From: Sulfitobacter brevis
GTDB lineage: Bacteria > Pseudomonadota > Alphaproteobacteria > Rhodobacterales > Rhodobacteraceae
Length of the DNA stretch: 64,000 bases
Reading direction: 5' to 3'
Assembly (NCBI RefSeq): GCF_900112755.1
Contig: NZ_FOMW01000013.1
Span: forward strand, 1 to 64,000
Part shown: positions 53,881 to 63,031 of the stretch, one piece after another
Layout: each line of letters opens with the position of its first letter
How positions within the stretch are numbered: position 1 is the first letter of the stretch
Program-made: the position numbers and the translations under genes
The notes under the pieces: model-generated
Database searches by the model: none
Seen by the model: the letters and a program-made list of their open reading frames with translations, nothing else
Told to the model about the DNA's origin: nothing

Positions 53881-54353
53881 TCCTCGATGACATCGAAGCC
53901 TTTAGTACCGCCCTGCCCCCGAGGCAGGCATTGATCGGGCTCGATCTGGGGGAAAAGACCATTGGCGTTGCTGTCAGTGACGGGTTTCTCTCGGTCTCCA
54001 CGCCGCTCGAAACCGTGCGGCGGCGCAAGTTCGGGCTGGATGCGGCACGGCTGATCGAGATCATCACCGCACGGCGGATCGGCGGCTTGGTACTGGGCCT
54101 GCCACGCAATATGGACGGATCAGAAGGGGCCCGCTGTCAGTCGACCCGTGCCTTTGCCCGCAATTTCGAGAAACTCGCGAGCCTGCCGATCACCTTCTGG
54201 GACGAACGGCTTTCGACTGTGGCCGCCGAACGCGCCCTATTGGAGGCGGATACGACCCGTAAACGTCGCGCCGAGGTGATTGATCACGTGGCAGCGGGGT
54301 ATATTCTACAAGGGGTGCTGGACCGTCTGGCTGTCTTGAGGAGAGCGCAATGA
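53877..54353 (+). CDS. ruvX: Putative pre-16S rRNA nuclease / Holliday junction resolvase
   Basis: The 158-residue RNase H-fold protein has GLDLGEKTIGVAVSDG near residue 22, LVLGLPRNMDGSEGARCQS, FWDERLSTVAAERALLEA and the DHVAAGYILQG end. It belongs to YqgF/RuvX, which trims 16S rRNA precursor ends. Start and stop codons overlap with ccmI and the DUF1289 gene (four bases each), so the three form a tight operon. Confidence 0.94.
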   Translation: MILDDIEAFSTALPPRQALIGLDLGEKTIGVAVSDGFLSVSTPLETVRRRKFGLDAARLIEIITARRIGGLVLGLPRNMDGSEGARCQSTRAFARNFEKLASLPITFWDERLSTVAAERALLEADTTRKRRAEVIDHVAAGYILQGVLDRLAVLRRAQ

Positions 54354-54583
54354 CCGATGATGTGTGGAAACGCGACGAGGTTGAAAGCCCCTGTATCAAG
54401 ATATGCGTCGTCCATCCGGAGGCGCGAATTTGTACTGGCTGTCTGCGGTCTATCGAAGAGATCGGGGCGTGGTCGAGGATGGGTCCGGACGAGCGCCGCG
54501 CGGTCTTGGCCGAACTGCCGGAGCGTGCCGCAGCATTTACCAAGCGTCGGGGCGGACGCGCTGCACGGCTTGGGCGTCGCTGA
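54350..54583 (+). CDS. DUF1289 protein
   Basis: The 77-residue protein has the DUF1289 pattern SPCIKICVVHPEARICTGCLR, with four Cys that probably bind a metal, then IEEIGAWSRMGPDERRAVLAEL and a basic tail. The family is about 60-80 residues and common in proteobacteria; function unknown. It is last of the ccmI-ruvX operon. Confidence 0.9.
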   Translation: MTDDVWKRDEVESPCIKICVVHPEARICTGCLRSIEEIGAWSRMGPDERRAVLAELPERAAAFTKRRGGRAARLGRR

Positions 54584-54617
54584 CGACCTCAGCACCCGAA
54601 GTCCGGTCCAGCGTTTA

Positions 54618-54854
54618 TCAGTACATCATCATGCCGGTTTCGCGCACTCCGGCGATATCGTAAAGCAGGTCAAGCGCTTCATCGTGCTCATCGGTCTGTG
54701 GTGCAAAGTTATGATTGCAGGCATAAATAGGCTGAGAGGCGAAGCTCTGCGCCTTAGGGGCGTGAAAATGGCCGTCAAAGCCGGAAGCCCGTTTGGGTCC
54801 GCGTGACCTGTCGCAAAATGCCAGATTTCCGCGTGGTCCTGTCATGATAATCAT
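54618..54854 (-). CDS. Small hypothetical protein
   Basis: The 78-residue frame from the ATG at 54854 has a strong ggaggg site eight bases upstream. It begins MIIMTGPRGNLAFCDRSRG and ends in VRETGMMMY. It is mixed in composition, with no membrane helix or known motif. An alternative start nine codons earlier has no clear site. I do not recognise a family; the ribosome binding site is the main support. Confidence 0.45.
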   Translation of the reverse strand: MIIMTGPRGNLAFCDRSRGPKRASGFDGHFHAPKAQSFASQPIYACNHNFAPQTDEHDEALDLLYDIAGVRETGMMMY

Positions 54855-54970
54855 ACGCCTGCCCTCCGTTAATGGCCTCACCGACCATGACGAGAGTTAT
54901 CGTGTCGGAAATGGCAACAATGAGGCAGAATGTAGGTCTTAATCAGGATTGTACGATTTTAACGGTATTT

Positions 54971-55573
54971 TTATAGACTGACCTTACGTGAACTTGGCCC
55001 TAAATTGAATATCTGGCTGTTTCCGACGGTTTCCTCTGCGCCAAAGCTGGCATGGACATGGCCGCAAAAGAGCAAACGCGGCTGTTTTTGTTTCAGCGTT
55101 TCCAACACGGAAACAGAGCCATCGTGCGCCCCATTGGGTTGGCGGTCGACAAAACCTTTGGGCGGCGTGTGGGTGATCAGGACTGCATTGGCGGGACAGA
55201 GCGCCAGTTCGCGCGCAGCGGCGGCTTCGCTCAGCGAGAAATTCCACAGTGCCGCATTTGCGCGTGGAATTTCACCGCCCAAGCCAAAGAAGGTCACATC
55301 GCGCAGCCGGAACGACTGCCCATGCAGCACATGCACATCGCGCCAATCACGGCTGATTTCCCGCAAGTCTGTAAGCCGGTCGTGGTTACCCGCGACGACA
55401 ATTACCGGACAATGTGCGGCCTTGAGCGCCGCCAAGACCGGCTCGGCCCCTTGACCCTCATTGCCCAGATCACCTGCCACGATTAAGACATCGGCAGTGC
55501 CGGTTTCTGCAACAATGCGTTGCGTCGCATTCAGATCGCCGTGTAGGTCGGAACAAGCAAGGATGCGCATCAT
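54971..55573 (-). CDS. Metallophosphoesterase family protein
   Basis: The 200-residue protein carries the calcineurin-type motifs in order: SDLHGDL (D-x-H), VAGDLGNEG (GD), VAGNHDR (GNHD), ITHTPPKG (H) and GHVHASFG (GHxH). These bind two metal ions. Relatives hydrolyse phosphomonoesters or phosphodiesters; a substrate is not known. Its start overlaps the stop of the PhyH-type gene by four bases, so it is the last gene of a coupled operon. Confidence 0.9.
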   Translation of the reverse strand: MMRILACSDLHGDLNATQRIVAETGTADVLIVAGDLGNEGQGAEPVLAALKAAHCPVIVVAGNHDRLTDLREISRDWRDVHVLHGQSFRLRDVTFFGLGGEIPRANAALWNFSLSEAAAARELALCPANAVLITHTPPKGFVDRQPNGAHDGSVSVLETLKQKQPRLLFCGHVHASFGAEETVGNSQIFNLGPSSRKVSL

Positions 55574-56346
55574 ATTTCCTCTGAGGGGTGATCGGCGGAG
55601 AGCCAGCTTTGAACGGAAAATTCAGGCCGGAAGTAGGCAATCATGCGGCCTTCTGAAGGCGCTTTTTGCCCTGCGGGCCAGACATCGACCCCGTGCAGCA
55701 GATGGCGATGCAGCAAAACAGCCTGCCCCGCTGCCGTATGGACGGGCTGCGGCGTTATGGTCTCGAAAACTAGGGCGCGCGCGGCGTGGTATGTCTCGGT
55801 CAGGTCGACCGTGGTCGGGTCGGCGTGCTGCGCGATACAGGCGCGAAAAGCGTCGCCCATAATCAGGTGGCTGCCGGGCCAAACCATCAGCGGCGACGCG
55901 GCGACATCGTTGAGCGGCAGCCCCACGATAAAGCCATGCGGTTCGCGCAGAAAGCGACGCCGTTCGGGGCCGATCTGGAGCAAGCCGTCCACATGGGCGG
56001 CAAAGCGTTTCACCCGAAAGCGGTGGTTGGCCTCGCTCTGATCAGGGTCGGCTTTGGGGTAATCAGGATAGATGATCGACAGTTGCGCGCGGTGCCACGC
56101 GTCGGGCTTTGGCACATGTTGCATCCAAGCCCCGTCCAGCGGCACGCCCGCGATGCTGCCATCGGGCGCATTCGGCAGGACATCGACGCCGATGAACCAT
56201 GTCTCGCCATGCCGAAGGTTGGCGCGGCGCAGATCGGGATCAGCAGCACACTCAAGCGCTGCGTCGCGCGCCGCCGCTGCCCAGCGTGCAACAGCGGGGT
56301 CACTGGCAAAAACCTCAAACCCGCAGTGTGCGCGCGCTGTCACCAT
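55570..56346 (-). CDS. Phytanoyl-CoA dioxygenase-like Fe(II)/2-oxoglutarate oxygenase
   Basis: The 258-residue protein looks like a PhyH-family oxygenase: the HxD pair in FAAHVDGLL, the WPGSHLIMGD segment, the distal His in LLHRHLLHGVDVW and the Arg in GRMIAYFRPE that would bind 2-oxoglutarate. Such enzymes hydroxylate small molecules. It starts seven bases inside the TauE/SafE stop. The substrate is unknown; it need not be phytanoyl-CoA, since the family also includes ectoine and phosphonate hydroxylases. Confidence 0.75.
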   Translation of the reverse strand: MVTARAHCGFEVFASDPAVARWAAAARDAALECAADPDLRRANLRHGETWFIGVDVLPNAPDGSIAGVPLDGAWMQHVPKPDAWHRAQLSIIYPDYPKADPDQSEANHRFRVKRFAAHVDGLLQIGPERRRFLREPHGFIVGLPLNDVAASPLMVWPGSHLIMGDAFRACIAQHADPTTVDLTETYHAARALVFETITPQPVHTAAGQAVLLHRHLLHGVDVWPAGQKAPSEGRMIAYFRPEFSVQSWLSADHPSEEI

Positions 56347-57164
56347 CCCAGCGCCTTGCGCAGCATGTTGAGCGCCACCAGCACCAGAAACACCGCAAAT
56401 ACCCGTTTAAGCGGCTTGGGGTCCATTGCATGGGCCAGTTTAACGCCCAGTGGGGCGGTGATCAGGGTCATCGCGATCACGATACCAAAAGCCACCAGAT
56501 TGACCGCCCCGACCGTATAAGGCGGACGCGCGGTTTCGATATCAATAAACAAGAACCCGATCACCGAGGGCACCGCGATCAAAACACCAAAACCCGCCGC
56601 GGTGGCCACCGCACGGTGGATCGGCACGTTATAAAGGCTCATCAGAGGCACCCCGAAACTGCCGCCGCCAATGCCCATCAACACCGACAAGAACCCAACG
56701 GCGGGCGAGAGAGCGGCCCGCGCGATGCCTGTAGGCATCGCTTGACCCAGACGCCAATGCGCACGGCCAAACCCCATATAGAGCCCGACCACCAGCGCCA
56801 GCCCTCCAAAGATCGCCTGCAGCGTATTGGTGCGCAATTGCGCGACCAGCAGCATCCCGAGGATCGCGCCGATCACAATGCCCGGCGCCCAAGTGCGCAA
56901 GATATGCCAATCAACCGCGCCCTTTTTGTTGTGACTGTGCACCGAACGCAGGGACGTGACGATGATCGTTGCGAGCGAGGTCGCCAGACACATCTGCATC
57001 AATTGCGGACCCTGATAGCCTAATGTTTGAAACGCATAGAAAAACGCAGGCACCAGAACGATGCCGCCGCCGACACCCAAAAGCCCTGCCAACACGCCTG
57101 CAAAAGCGCCAATAGCTGCGAGCAACAGCGCCATTTCAATCATCAGGGTGGTTTCGGGGGTCAT
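56340..57164 (-). CDS. TauE/SafE-family anion exporter
   Basis: The 274-residue protein has about eight membrane segments and the family glycine motifs GAFAGVLAGLLGVGGGIVLV and AVGFLSVLMGIGGGSFGVP. Its substrate is unknown. It is first of a three-gene operon with the PhyH-type oxygenase and the metallophosphoesterase, with overlapping junctions. It is a different subtype from the TauE/SafE protein beside secF. The ATG at 57164 is chosen; a GTG at 57173 would add three residues. Confidence 0.85.
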   Translation of the reverse strand: MTPETTLMIEMALLLAAIGAFAGVLAGLLGVGGGIVLVPAFFYAFQTLGYQGPQLMQMCLATSLATIIVTSLRSVHSHNKKGAVDWHILRTWAPGIVIGAILGMLLVAQLRTNTLQAIFGGLALVVGLYMGFGRAHWRLGQAMPTGIARAALSPAVGFLSVLMGIGGGSFGVPLMSLYNVPIHRAVATAAGFGVLIAVPSVIGFLFIDIETARPPYTVGAVNLVAFGIVIAMTLITAPLGVKLAHAMDPKPLKRVFAVFLVLVALNMLRKALGW

Positions 57165-57390
57165 CTTCAACACCGTATGTTATGGGAAACTGCATTTGTT
57201 TGAGCGTAATACGCGCAGCGCCACAAGCCCGAAACGCGCAGGCTTTCCATTCAAATCGCGGCGGATTAGGGTCCGGCGGAATTGAATATCGAGGCGACTC
57301 GGACCCGAACGGAAGCGCCTATGCCGCGCTGGTGGCCCGAAAGCGTGCTTGGGCGACATGTCATGCCGCCCTCTCTTGAAAGGACAGCAA

Positions 57391-58581
57391 ATGTTACGAT
57401 CCGCGCTCGTGCTGGGGCTGCTGGGGCTTGTCGGGCCTTTCGCGATTGATATGTACCTACCCGCAATGCCCGCGATTGCAGCAGGTTTGGCGGCACCCGA
57501 AACCGCCGTGCAGGCGACGATCACCGCCTATTTCATCGCGTTTGGCTTGGGGCAAATGGTCTATGGGCCTTGGGCCGATCAGGCGGGCCGCAAATTGCCA
57601 ATCTTGGTAGGGCTTGCGATCTTCATCATCGCTTCTTTCGGGGCCACTTTGGCGGGTAGCATTGAAACCCTGATCGCATGGCGCGCCCTTCAGGGCTTGG
57701 GCGGTGCGGTCTTGATGGTGATGCCGCGCGCGATTATTCGCGACATGTATACCGGCACGCAGGCCACACGGCTGATGGCGATGCTGATGCTGGTAATCTC
57801 GATCTCGCCGATGTTGGCGCCGTTGGCGGGCAGCTTGGTGATGGCGCTTGCGGGATGGCGCGGGATCTTTGCGGTCATCGGGGTGCTCGGGGTCGCGAGC
57901 CTGCTGATCACAGTGTTCCTGCAGCCTGAAACCCTGCCCGCCAGTGCCCGGGTCAAGGTTAACTTTGCCAATATACGCAGAGGTATTTTGGTGTTGCTGC
58001 GTGATCCGGTTTTCATGGGGCTGACCTTCATCGGTGGCTTTGCGATGGGTTCGTTTTTCGTGTTCATCGCCTTTGCGCCCTTTGTCTATACCGGACAATA
58101 TGGGCTGGGTCCGACAGGCTTTTCGCTGGCCTTTGCCGTTAATGCGATCGGGTTCTTTTCGGCGTCTCAGGCCGCAGGGTGGCTGGGGGACCGTTGGGGC
58201 ATGCGCAGCCTTGTGCGGCGCGGCGTGGCCGGATTTCTGATCTGCTCGGTTGCGATTTTTGCGCTGGCGCTGGTGACGGACCCGGGGATGGTCGGGGTAA
58301 TGATCGGGCTGTTTTGCGCAAACGCCTGTCTGGGCGTGGTGATCCCCACAGTGATGGTCGTGGCGCTGGACGATCACGGCGATATCGCGGGGCTTGCTTC
58401 ATCGCTAGGCGGCACTTTGCAGATGCTATCCGGAGGCGTAGCGATTGCGCTAGCTGGTCCGTTCTTTGATGGCACCGCGACCCCGATGCTCGGCGCAATT
58501 GCGGCCTGTGCAGCAATCGCGGCGATCCTGACCTTGGTTTTACTGCGCCCGCGTGCGGTAGCGACGCCGTCGGCAGGCTAA
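57391..58581 (+). CDS. MFS multidrug transporter (Bcr/CflA type)
   Basis: The 396-residue protein has 12 predicted membrane segments and the Bcr/CflA features: FAIDMYLPAMPAIAAGL in the first helix, GQMVYGPWADQAGRKLP (motif A), and the RALQGLGGAVLMVMPRAIIRD stretch. This group exports bicyclomycin, chloramphenicol or sulfonamides, and some natural metabolites. The ATG at 57391 has aaaggac upstream. It ends nine bases before the convergent dusA. Confidence 0.92.
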   Translation: MLRSALVLGLLGLVGPFAIDMYLPAMPAIAAGLAAPETAVQATITAYFIAFGLGQMVYGPWADQAGRKLPILVGLAIFIIASFGATLAGSIETLIAWRALQGLGGAVLMVMPRAIIRDMYTGTQATRLMAMLMLVISISPMLAPLAGSLVMALAGWRGIFAVIGVLGVASLLITVFLQPETLPASARVKVNFANIRRGILVLLRDPVFMGLTFIGGFAMGSFFVFIAFAPFVYTGQYGLGPTGFSLAFAVNAIGFFSASQAAGWLGDRWGMRSLVRRGVAGFLICSVAIFALALVTDPGMVGVMIGLFCANACLGVVIPTVMVVALDDHGDIAGLASSLGGTLQMLSGGVAIALAGPFFDGTATPMLGAIAACAAIAAILTLVLLRPRAVATPSAG

Positions 58582-58590
58582 GCGGAGCGG

Positions 58591-59661
58591 CTAGCCTGCC
58601 TGCGAAGCCTCGGCCAAAAGCGCCGCCTCTGCCACAGCGGCCAAAGCCTCCAGCACCAAGGCCGAGCCCGCGCCGGGCCGGTGGGCATTCTCGGACAGGA
58701 CCCGCCGCCAGTGCCGCGCGCCGGGACGGCCTGCAAACAGACCGAGCATGTGGCGGGTGATCTGCCCCAGCTTGCCGCCTTGCGCGACATGCGCGTCGAT
58801 ATAGGGCAACATTCCGTGCACAGCCGCTTCGGCACTGCTGTCGCGGCCTGACCCGAAAATTCGCCGGTCAGCCGTAGCGAGGATGTCGGTGGGGGCATGA
58901 TAAGCGCTGCGCCCGACCATCACCCCATCCAGCCCCGCCGCCAGAAATGCCTCGGCCTGATCCAGCGAGGTGATGCCGCCATTGACCGAGATGTGCATGT
59001 CAGGAAACCGGTCTTTCATCCGCATCACGATGTCATAATCAAGCGGCGGAATATCGCGGTTCTCTTTGGGTGACAGGCCCTTGAGCCACGCCTTGCGGGC
59101 ATGGATTGTCACACGCGCGCACCCTGCCCCGCGGATCTGTTCCAGAAAATCGGGTAGCACTACTTCGGGATCCTGATCGTCAACGCCAATGCGGCACTTC
59201 ACGGTCACATCCACCTGCACAGCATCCCGCATCGCAGCCACACATTGCGCGACAAGCGCGGGTTGCTCCATCAACACAGCCCCAAAGGCACCCGATTGAA
59301 CGCGGTCCGACGGGCAGCCAACATTCAGGTTGATCTCGTCATAGCCAGCCTGCTGCCCCAGAACCGCAGCCTGCGCCAATTCCACTGGATCAGCCCCACC
59401 GAGTTGCAGCGCGACCGGATGTTCGGCCGGATCATGCGCCAGCAAATGCAACGCCCCGCCGCGCACCAGCGCTGGCGCGGTGACCATCTCGGTATAGAGC
59501 AAGGCGTCACGGCTCAGTAGCCGGTGCAAGTACCGGCAGTGACGGTCCGTCCAATCCATCATCGGTGCCACGGAAAGTCGTGCCGCTTTCTTCACCGCTT
59601 CGCTCAAAGCATCAAGCCTCTTAACACTAACATTATTCGTTCCAAGATCTAATTGCACCAC
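58591..59661 (-). CDS. dusA: tRNA-dihydrouridine(20/20a) synthase DusA
   Basis: The protein reduces uridine at positions 20/20a of the tRNA D-loop with FMN and NADPH. It has RLSVAPMMDWTDRHCR, LNVGCPSDRVQSGAFGA with the catalytic Cys, VKCRIGVDD, IHARKAWLKGLSPKENRDIP and the GVMVGRSAYHAP block. The 356-residue form begins at a GTG (59661), giving an N-terminus longer than most DusA. A TTG at 59607 with aagagg nine bases upstream would give 338 residues and may be the true start. Confidence 0.93.
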   Translation of the reverse strand: MVQLDLGTNNVSVKRLDALSEAVKKAARLSVAPMMDWTDRHCRYLHRLLSRDALLYTEMVTAPALVRGGALHLLAHDPAEHPVALQLGGADPVELAQAAVLGQQAGYDEINLNVGCPSDRVQSGAFGAVLMEQPALVAQCVAAMRDAVQVDVTVKCRIGVDDQDPEVVLPDFLEQIRGAGCARVTIHARKAWLKGLSPKENRDIPPLDYDIVMRMKDRFPDMHISVNGGITSLDQAEAFLAAGLDGVMVGRSAYHAPTDILATADRRIFGSGRDSSAEAAVHGMLPYIDAHVAQGGKLGQITRHMLGLFAGRPGARHWRRVLSENAHRPGAGSALVLEALAAVAEAALLAEASQAG

Positions 59662-60003
59662 GCTAGCAATTCACGCTTTTTTCAGCAGTTTCGACGCAAG
59701 CGCGCTGCGGTGTAGCACGTACATCCGGGGCTTGCAGCCTCCAATTGCGCTACGTTTATCGCACGCAGTTCCGCTACGGACCCGCACATTGCCCGGCATC
59801 CGTAGTGGCCGATTGCGCAAATCGGGCGTTGCCTTCAAGTCCAACCGTCCTAACCTTATCCGCAAGTAAATGCATGAAACCATTAAAGACGGCGCAGAAT
59901 TATCGGGCCTTGCGTATGAGCGGAGCGATTGGTGGACCACACACCTTTTGTGCGCTGGGCCGCCAAGCACCCCTTTACGCTGAACTCGAAAGTTAGGAAA
60001 TTT
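59662..60003. other. Intergenic region between dusA and the amidotransferase
   Basis: This 342-base stretch separates divergent genes. Open frames within it are short and unlike any family. The last 20 bases contain the taggaa ribosome binding site for the amidotransferase. I see no terminator, repeat or RNA gene in it. Confidence 0.4.
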
Positions 60004-60954
60004 ATGTGCCGCGTCCTCGCCTATATCGGGCCTGAACTCCCGCTTGAAAGCTTGCTGCTGGAGCCGGAAAACAGCCTCATCAACCAAAGTCTCGACCCCG
60101 AACTGCATCCGCTGCTGCAACTTGCAGGCTGGGGATTTGGCGCGTGGAGCGCGCATCTTTTAAAGCCCGATGAGCCGTTTCTTTATCATCGACCGATGGG
60201 CGCCTTCTACGATGACAACGCCCAAGGTATCATTCCAAGCCTGCAGGCCAGCACGATGCTCGCGCATGTCAGAGCGGCCGCCTATACTTCCCGCACCGTC
60301 TTGGCGGATGAAAATTGCCACCCGTTTTCGTTCAATGAAACTCCTTGGATCATCGCGCAGAATGGCGCCTTGCCGAACTGGCGGATTTTGCAGCGCGAGT
60401 TGCTCCCGCACTGCGAGGACAGGTATCTTGAGCAGATGCGCGGCACCACAGATACGGAATTTCTCTATGTTCTGCTGCTCTCCTTGCTGGAAGGAAACAG
60501 CGACGCCGACGTACAAAAAGCGTTCGAAGAACTGCTGAAGGTCATCCTGCAGGCGATGAAAAAGCTTGATCTGCTGGCCCTCACCAAGCTCAAGATTGCC
60601 TTGGTCGCGCCGAACCGTATTATTGGGGTCAATTTCGGCGCCGATCACGCGGGAGAGACGAAACCCAAAGGCGATTGGAAAGAGCTGCGCAAGGCCGGAC
60701 CTGAAACAGACGACTACGACCTTTCGATGCTGCTTGAGCCTATGTACCTGTTGATGGGGCAAAATTTTGAGAATTACGCGAAATCCTATAAGGTCGATAC
60801 GGCACCCGAGGACGAGGCAACATCAGCGATTTTCGCTTCCGAGCCGCTGACCGAGGACAGAGACGCGTGGTTGGAGATCAAGTTCAACGAGATGGTCGCG
60901 CTCGAGCGAAAGGGCGGGAAAATAATCAAAAAGGTGAGCAAGCTGAACGTTTGA
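60004..60954 (+). CDS. Class II glutamine amidotransferase (YafJ-like)
   Basis: The 316-residue protein begins M-C-R, so removal of Met exposes the N-terminal Cys nucleophile of Ntn-type glutamine amidotransferases. Family features are GWGFGAW near residue 41, MLAHVRAAAY, NCHPF and the HNGxL-like AQNGALPNW, and DTEFLYVLL. It lacks a synthetase domain, so the ammonia acceptor, if any, is separate. In E. coli YafJ is of unknown function. The C-terminal 90 residues are less conserved and charged. Confidence 0.85.
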   Translation: MCRVLAYIGPELPLESLLLEPENSLINQSLDPELHPLLQLAGWGFGAWSAHLLKPDEPFLYHRPMGAFYDDNAQGIIPSLQASTMLAHVRAAAYTSRTVLADENCHPFSFNETPWIIAQNGALPNWRILQRELLPHCEDRYLEQMRGTTDTEFLYVLLLSLLEGNSDADVQKAFEELLKVILQAMKKLDLLALTKLKIALVAPNRIIGVNFGADHAGETKPKGDWKELRKAGPETDDYDLSMLLEPMYLLMGQNFENYAKSYKVDTAPEDEATSAIFASEPLTEDRDAWLEIKFNEMVALERKGGKIIKKVSKLNV

Positions 60955-61003
60955 ACACGCCGTTCGGCGGACGGAAAGGGTATCAGTGACAGGAATTGCG
61001 CGC

Positions 61004-61579
61004 ATGGTTGATCGCTATAAAAATTTCGCCGATCTTGCTGACGCAACGCAACAGGATGTCGATTACTGTATCCGCAGCGCAGATCGCGGCACGCCTGTGG
61101 TGATCATCGCGCCGCATGGCGGTTCGATCGAACCGGAGACATCGCAAATCGCCGAAGCCATCGCAGGGAACGACCTGTCATTCTACGCTTTTGAGGCCCT
61201 GAAGGCCGGGGCGCAAGGCGATTTCCACATCACCTCGCATCGCTTCGACGAACCCAACGCAGTTAAGCTTGTTGGCAGATCGACAACTGCGGTTGCGATC
61301 CACGGGCGCAAAGACGATGGCAGCGACGCTGTTTGGCTGGGCGGCCGCGCGACCGTGCTGCAAGACGCCATTGGTGCAGCGCTGCGCAGTGCGGGCTTTG
61401 CCGCCGAACTCAACACCTCCCTGCCCGGCGTGCATGAGACCAACATCTGCAACCGGACGCTCGCGGGCGAAGGCGTGCAGCTCGAACTTCCGCTGTCGCT
61501 GCGCCGCAGGCTGATGGCTGAGAGCGGTGATTTGGCTAAGTTCTGTATGGCGGTTCGCAAGGCGATCCAATCGGGCTAG
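61004..61579 (+). CDS. Poly-gamma-glutamate hydrolase-type protein (YjqB/DUF867)
   Basis: The 191-residue protein matches PF05908, zinc peptidases that cut poly-gamma-glutamate. Metal-binding candidates are His in IAPHGGSIEP, the following Glu, the His pair in DFHITSHRFDE, AIHGRKDDG and the C-terminal HETNICNR. Start: an ATG at 61004 has aggaa eight bases upstream and fits the DRYKNF start of relatives; a GTG at 60986 with ggaaaggg upstream would add six residues. The reaction on a native substrate is not shown. Confidence 0.75.
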   Translation: MVDRYKNFADLADATQQDVDYCIRSADRGTPVVIIAPHGGSIEPETSQIAEAIAGNDLSFYAFEALKAGAQGDFHITSHRFDEPNAVKLVGRSTTAVAIHGRKDDGSDAVWLGGRATVLQDAIGAALRSAGFAAELNTSLPGVHETNICNRTLAGEGVQLELPLSLRRRLMAESGDLAKFCMAVRKAIQSG

Positions 61580-61743
61580 CCCGACGGATGGTGCGCCCGC
61601 ACATCAACGCAACGCCTTGCTGCTGGTCGACCAAGCACAGCGCGCAAACTTTTTCCCCAGTCATCCAGACACTTATACAACGCGCCTTGCCCTCCTCCTT
61701 GAGACAGAGCAACGTGGACCAAACACAACCGAAAGGCATGACC

Positions 61744-63003
61744 GTGAAAGTCATCGTTATGGGCGCCGGCGTGATCGGCGTCACCACCGCTTACTATCTT
61801 GCCAAACAGGGCGCACAAGTCGTCGTGATTGATCGGCAAACCGGACCGGGGCTTGAAACCAGCTATGCCAATGCGGGGCAGCTCAGCTACGGGATGACCT
61901 CGCCTTGGGCTGCCCCCGGCATCCCGATGAAGGCGGTCAAATGGATGTTCATGAAACGCCGGCCGCTTTTCATCTGGCCGCTGATCAGCCCGACCATGTG
62001 GAAATGGTGCGCTTCAATGGTGATGAATTGTAACGAGGACAGCTATCGCCGCAACAAGGGCCGGATGGTCCGCGTCTCAAGCTATTCGCGCGATGTGATG
62101 CCAGATTTGATTGCTGAGACGGGCATTGAATATGATGGGCGGGCGCAGGGCACCTTGCAGCTTTTCCGGACCGACAAGCAATTGAAAGGCTCAAAAGCTG
62201 ATCAGGAAATTCTCGCCGAATACGGCTCACCCTATGAGGTGTTGGACCCGGAAGGCTGTATTGCCGCAGAACCGGCACTGGCCCAAGTGCGCGGCAAGTT
62301 TGTCGGCGGGTTGCGCTTGACGGCAGATCGCACCGGAGATTGCCGCCTTTTCACCATCGCGCTGACGGAAAAATGCATCGAAATGGGTGTGGAGTTTCAA
62401 TACGGGCAATCGATCAAGTCAATCGCTGTGGAGAACGGCAAGATCGCGGGTGTCGATACTGAAATCGCCGGACGGATCACTGGCGACGCTTATGTATGCG
62501 CGATGGGCAGCTTTGCGGTGAATGTGCTGAACACCATCGGCGTCAAACTGCCAGTCTATCCGGTCAAGGGCTACTCGGTGACGTTACCGGTGACTGACGA
62601 CAAGTATGCGCCGCAGTCGACTGTGATGGACGAAACCCACAAAGTCGCGATCACCCGCCTCGGAGACCGCATCCGCGTCGCAGGACAGGCCGAGATCGCC
62701 GGCTATTCCAACCGCCTTGGCCCGCATGCGACCGACACGGTAAAACACGTGATCAATGATCTGTTTCCCAAGGGCGGCGACATCTCAAAAGCTGAAGGCT
62801 GGACCGGCCTGCGCCCGATGACGCCCGATGGCACCCCCGTTTTAGGCCCAACGCAATACGAGAACCTCTTTCTGAACACCGGCCACGGCACCTTGGGGTG
62901 GACAATGGCCTGTGGCTCGGGTCGGGCGGTGGCGGATGTGGTTCTGGGCAAAACGCCGGAGATCTCTTTTGACGGACTGACTGCGGCCCGCTATGCGCGG
63001 TGA
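61744..63003 (+). CDS. dadA: D-amino acid dehydrogenase small subunit
   Basis: The 419-residue flavoprotein oxidises D-amino acids to 2-oxoacids and ammonia, feeding electrons to the respiratory chain. It starts with the FAD motif VIVMGAGVIGVTTAYYLAKQ and has the DadA blocks ETSYANAGQLSYGMTSPWA, RTDKQLKGSKADQEIL, and EGWTGLRPMTPDGTPVLG plus NTGHGTLGWTMACGSG. The GTG at 61744 has aaagg seven bases upstream and gives the usual short start; an ATG two codons earlier is possible. No alanine racemase gene is adjacent. Confidence 0.92.
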   Translation: MKVIVMGAGVIGVTTAYYLAKQGAQVVVIDRQTGPGLETSYANAGQLSYGMTSPWAAPGIPMKAVKWMFMKRRPLFIWPLISPTMWKWCASMVMNCNEDSYRRNKGRMVRVSSYSRDVMPDLIAETGIEYDGRAQGTLQLFRTDKQLKGSKADQEILAEYGSPYEVLDPEGCIAAEPALAQVRGKFVGGLRLTADRTGDCRLFTIALTEKCIEMGVEFQYGQSIKSIAVENGKIAGVDTEIAGRITGDAYVCAMGSFAVNVLNTIGVKLPVYPVKGYSVTLPVTDDKYAPQSTVMDETHKVAITRLGDRIRVAGQAEIAGYSNRLGPHATDTVKHVINDLFPKGGDISKAEGWTGLRPMTPDGTPVLGPTQYENLFLNTGHGTLGWTMACGSGRAVADVVLGKTPEISFDGLTAARYAR

Positions 63004-63031
63004 CGCCCGAAAGTGACAGAAGGAGTAACGA

